From the NCBI GenBank assembly GCA_947455805.1, contig CANGSN010000136.1, forward strand, positions 1 to 7,563: a stretch of DNA of 7,563 bases. The letters are read 5' to 3'. How positions within the stretch are numbered: the stretch's first letter is position 1; each line of letters starts with the position of its first letter. Position numbers and translations under genes: made by a program. Under the pieces are notes generated by a model. That model was not told the origin of the DNA and ran no database searches. It was given only the letters and a program-made list of their open reading frames with translations. The DNA is from Planctomycetota bacterium (GTDB lineage Bacteria; Planctomycetota; UBA1135; UBA2386). Of this stretch, positions 6,163-7,563 are shown one piece after another.

Positions 6163-6247
6163 GGCAACCCGGCGCGCGCCGCATCGTCGCCCGCGACGCA
6201 TCGTCGCCAGCCCCATATCGTTGCCCGGCTGGCATCCTTGCCCCACA
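6163..6247 (+). repeat. Degenerate tandem array, exact 17-bp period, upstream of ftsY
   Basis: Four units start at 6180, 6197, 6214 and 6231, with a weaker fifth unit at 6163. Units 6180 and 6197 share their first 12 bases exactly (CGCATCGTCGCC). Unit 6214 matches these 12 at 9 positions, and unit 6231 shares GCATC, T and GCC in register. Across all five units the A at position 4, C at 6, G at 10 and C at 11 are invariant. Together they fill 85 of the 94 bases between nusB and ftsY. The proposed ftsY -35 is within unit 6214 and its -10 starts at the end of unit 6231. Confidence 0.65.
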
Positions 6248-6255
6248 CTGCGCCC
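6221..6255 (+). promoter_or_regulatory. Putative leaderless promoter of ftsY
   Basis: TTGCCC (6221-6226), a 17-bp spacer, then CACACT (6244-6249) whose last T is at -7 relative to the A of the ftsY ATG at 6256. The sequence CTGCGCCC between box and ATG repeats that before the hydrolase gene (596-603). No Shine-Dalgarno sequence exists. The -10 box deviates from TANNNT at its first base. Confidence 0.5.
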
Positions 6256-7179
6256 ATGGTGTTCGGCAAGCTGCTCGGTGCGCTGAAGAAGACGCGCGAC
6301 CTCCTGACCGCGGGCCTGTCGCGGCTGTTCTCCGGCCGCAAGCTCGACGAGCAGTTCCTCGAGGAGCTCGAAGAAGTGCTCTACAACAGCGACCTCGGGC
6401 CGGTCGGCACGCGCGTCGTCGAGGAGCTGAAGGTCGCCTACAGGAAGAAGGAAGTGAAGGAGACCGCCGAGGTGCCGGCGTTCCTGCGGCAGAAGCTGCA
6501 CCGCATGCTCGACGGCTGCGAAGCGCCGCTGGCCAAGGCCGCGAGCGGCACCACCGTGGTGATGATCGTCGGCGTCAACGGCGCCGGCAAGACGACCTCG
6601 ATCGCCAAGCTGGCGCGCCACCTGCAGCAGCAGGGCAAGACGGTCATGGTCGGCGCCGGCGACACGTTCCGCGCCGCCGCCGTCGAGCAGCTGACGCTGT
6701 GGGCGCAGCGCCTTTGCATCCCGATCGTGAAGCAGGGCCACGGCGCCGATCCGGCGGCGGTCGCGTTCGACGCGGTCAGCGCCGCGATCGCACGCAAGGT
6801 CGACTACCTGCTGCTCGACACCGCCGGCCGCCTGCACACGCAGAAGAACCTGATGACCGAGCTCGAGAAGATCGTGCGCGTGGTCAAGAAGCAGCTGCCC
6901 GACGCGCCGCACGAGACGCTGCTGGTGCTCGACGCGACGACCGGCCAGAACGCGATCCGCCAGGCCAGCGAGTTCGCGCGCTCGGCGCCGGTCAGCGGCC
7001 TGATCCTGGCGAAGATGGACGGCACCGCCAAGGGCGGCGCCCTGTTCGGCATCCGCGACGCGCTGCCGGTGCCGGTCAAGTTCCTCGGCGTCGGCGAAGG
7101 CATCGACGACCTCGAGCCGTTCGCCGTGCAGGGCTTCGTCGACGCGATCCTGAAGTTCGACGGCGCGCACTCGGCATGA
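6256..7179 (+). CDS. ftsY: Signal recognition particle receptor GTPase FtsY (307 aa)
   Basis: FtsY docks ribosome-SRP complexes at the inner membrane through a GTPase pair with Ffh. The protein starts with a short amphipathic membrane-targeting helix (about 2-25) and the helical N domain (LDEQFLEELEEVLYNSDLG, 30-48), then the G domain: P-loop GVNGAGKTT (106-114), DTFRAAAVEQL (136-146), DTAGRLHT (188-195), AKMDGTAKGG (252-261) and GVGEGIDDLEPF (278-289). The usual TKLD nucleotide-specificity motif is AKMD, with Lys253 and Asp255 kept. The long acidic A domain of E. coli FtsY is absent, as in many bacteria. The ATG at 6256 is preferred over an in-frame TTG at 6238 because of the promoter geometry and the normal N-terminus. 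The stop overlaps the next gene's start as ATGA, suggesting translational coupling. Confidence 0.97.
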   Translation: MVFGKLLGALKKTRDLLTAGLSRLFSGRKLDEQFLEELEEVLYNSDLGPVGTRVVEELKVAYRKKEVKETAEVPAFLRQKLHRMLDGCEAPLAKAASGTTVVMIVGVNGAGKTTSIAKLARHLQQQGKTVMVGAGDTFRAAAVEQLTLWAQRLCIPIVKQGHGADPAAVAFDAVSAAIARKVDYLLLDTAGRLHTQKNLMTELEKIVRVVKKQLPDAPHETLLVLDATTGQNAIRQASEFARSAPVSGLILAKMDGTAKGGALFGIRDALPVPVKFLGVGEGIDDLEPFAVQGFVDAILKFDGAHSA

Positions 7180-7563
7180 GCGGCGGCAGCACAGCCGCGC
7201 CCGGCGTGCCCGCAGTCCCGCCGCACGACCCGACCCCGACGTGGCCGACGTGGCTCTTGCTCGGCCTGTTGGTGCTGCCGTTCCACCCGCTGTGGGTCGA
7301 CTTCGAACAGGTGCGCCGTGGCCTCTTGCTGCTGCTCGCCGGTGCCGTGCTGGTGCTGCGGCCGCTGCGCGCCGTGCGCGGCGAACGGGCGGCGCTCGGC
7401 TTCCTGGGCTTCCTCTTGCTGTGCGGCCTCGTGCGCGCGGCCACCGACGCGTGGCTGCGCGACGCGAAGACGCCGGCGTCGTTCCAGGCGGCCGACGCCG
7501 GCTACCGCCTCGCCCACTGGCTGGCGCTCGGCGTGCTGCTGCGCTTTGGCGCCATGCAGCGAA
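7176..7563 (+). CDS. Multi-helix membrane protein, N-terminal part (cut by window end)
   Basis: The ATG at 7176 overlaps the ftsY stop (ATGA), and the frame is open for 129 codons to the window edge. Residues 1-25 are Ala/Pro/Gly-rich. Hydrophobic segments follow at about 26-40 (LLLGLLVLPFHPLW), 49-62 (GLLLLLAGAVLVLR), 72-86 (AALGFLGFLLLCGLV) and 112-123 (LAHWLALGVLL). A first helix ending in LPFHPLWVDFEQVRRG, with short loops, recalls the N-terminus of O-antigen ligase or polymerase (Wzy-like) proteins, but the diagnostic periplasmic loop would be beyond the edge. This identity is only a suggestion. Position and overlap make co-expression with ftsY likely; a functional link to protein targeting is not implied. 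Confidence 0.72.
   Translation, partial: MSGGSTAAPGVPAVPPHDPTPTWPTWLLLGLLVLPFHPLWVDFEQVRRGLLLLLAGAVLVLRPLRAVRGERAALGFLGFLLLCGLVRAATDAWLRDAKTPASFQAADAGYRLAHWLALGVLLRFGAMQR

Noticed and set aside
6073..7170. Long minus-strand frame opposite ftsY
   Set aside because: Antisense shadow of ftsY; the plus-strand protein carries all SRP GTPase motifs.

Overview
The window is about 7.5 kb of very GC-rich bacterial DNA with tightly packed genes, strong G/C preference at codon third positions, and almost no Shine-Dalgarno sequences. The best lineage guess is Planctomycetota or a close relative. This is inference from three things: the ribH-nusB-ftsY gene order, a secreted esterase whose C-terminal beta domain has a pattern I associate with planctomycete secreted hydrolases, and the lack of ribosome binding sites. 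No rRNA, tRNA, insertion sequence, CRISPR array or defence system was seen.

Layout. (1) 2-517 (+) is the C-terminal part of a class I SAM-dependent methyltransferase cut by the window edge. (2) 605-1396 (+) is a cytoplasmic alpha/beta hydrolase with a full Ser-Asp-His triad. (3) 1403-3547 (-) is a large exported protein joining a transglutaminase-like domain to a serine esterase domain; it converges on gene 2 with only 6 bp between the stop codons. (4) 3610-4059 (-) is a small four-helix membrane protein just upstream of gene 3 on the same strand. (5) 4152-5036 (+) is a stand-alone CheR-type protein-glutamate methyltransferase, divergent from gene 4. (6-9) 5108 to the right edge (+) is a housekeeping run: ribH (lumazine synthase), nusB (antitermination factor), ftsY (SRP receptor GTPase) and the start of a multi-helix membrane protein that overlaps ftsY by four bases (ATGA).

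How the parts relate. The right half links riboflavin synthesis, rRNA antitermination and membrane protein targeting in one co-directional block, but the spacers between ribH, nusB and ftsY each hold a promoter-like sequence, so it need not be one transcript. Genes 3 and 4 may be co-transcribed. Genes 1, 2 and 5 show no clear functional link to their neighbours.

The most interesting signals are in the non-coding DNA. At least four genes on both strands have a TACGCT-like -10 element placed so that transcription would begin at, or within a base of, the start codon, which points to leaderless mRNAs. A degenerate tandem array with an exact 17-bp period fills nearly all of the nusB-ftsY spacer and contains the proposed ftsY promoter. 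The transglutaminase-esterase fusion is the most unusual protein. I did not find a clearly novel multi-gene system.
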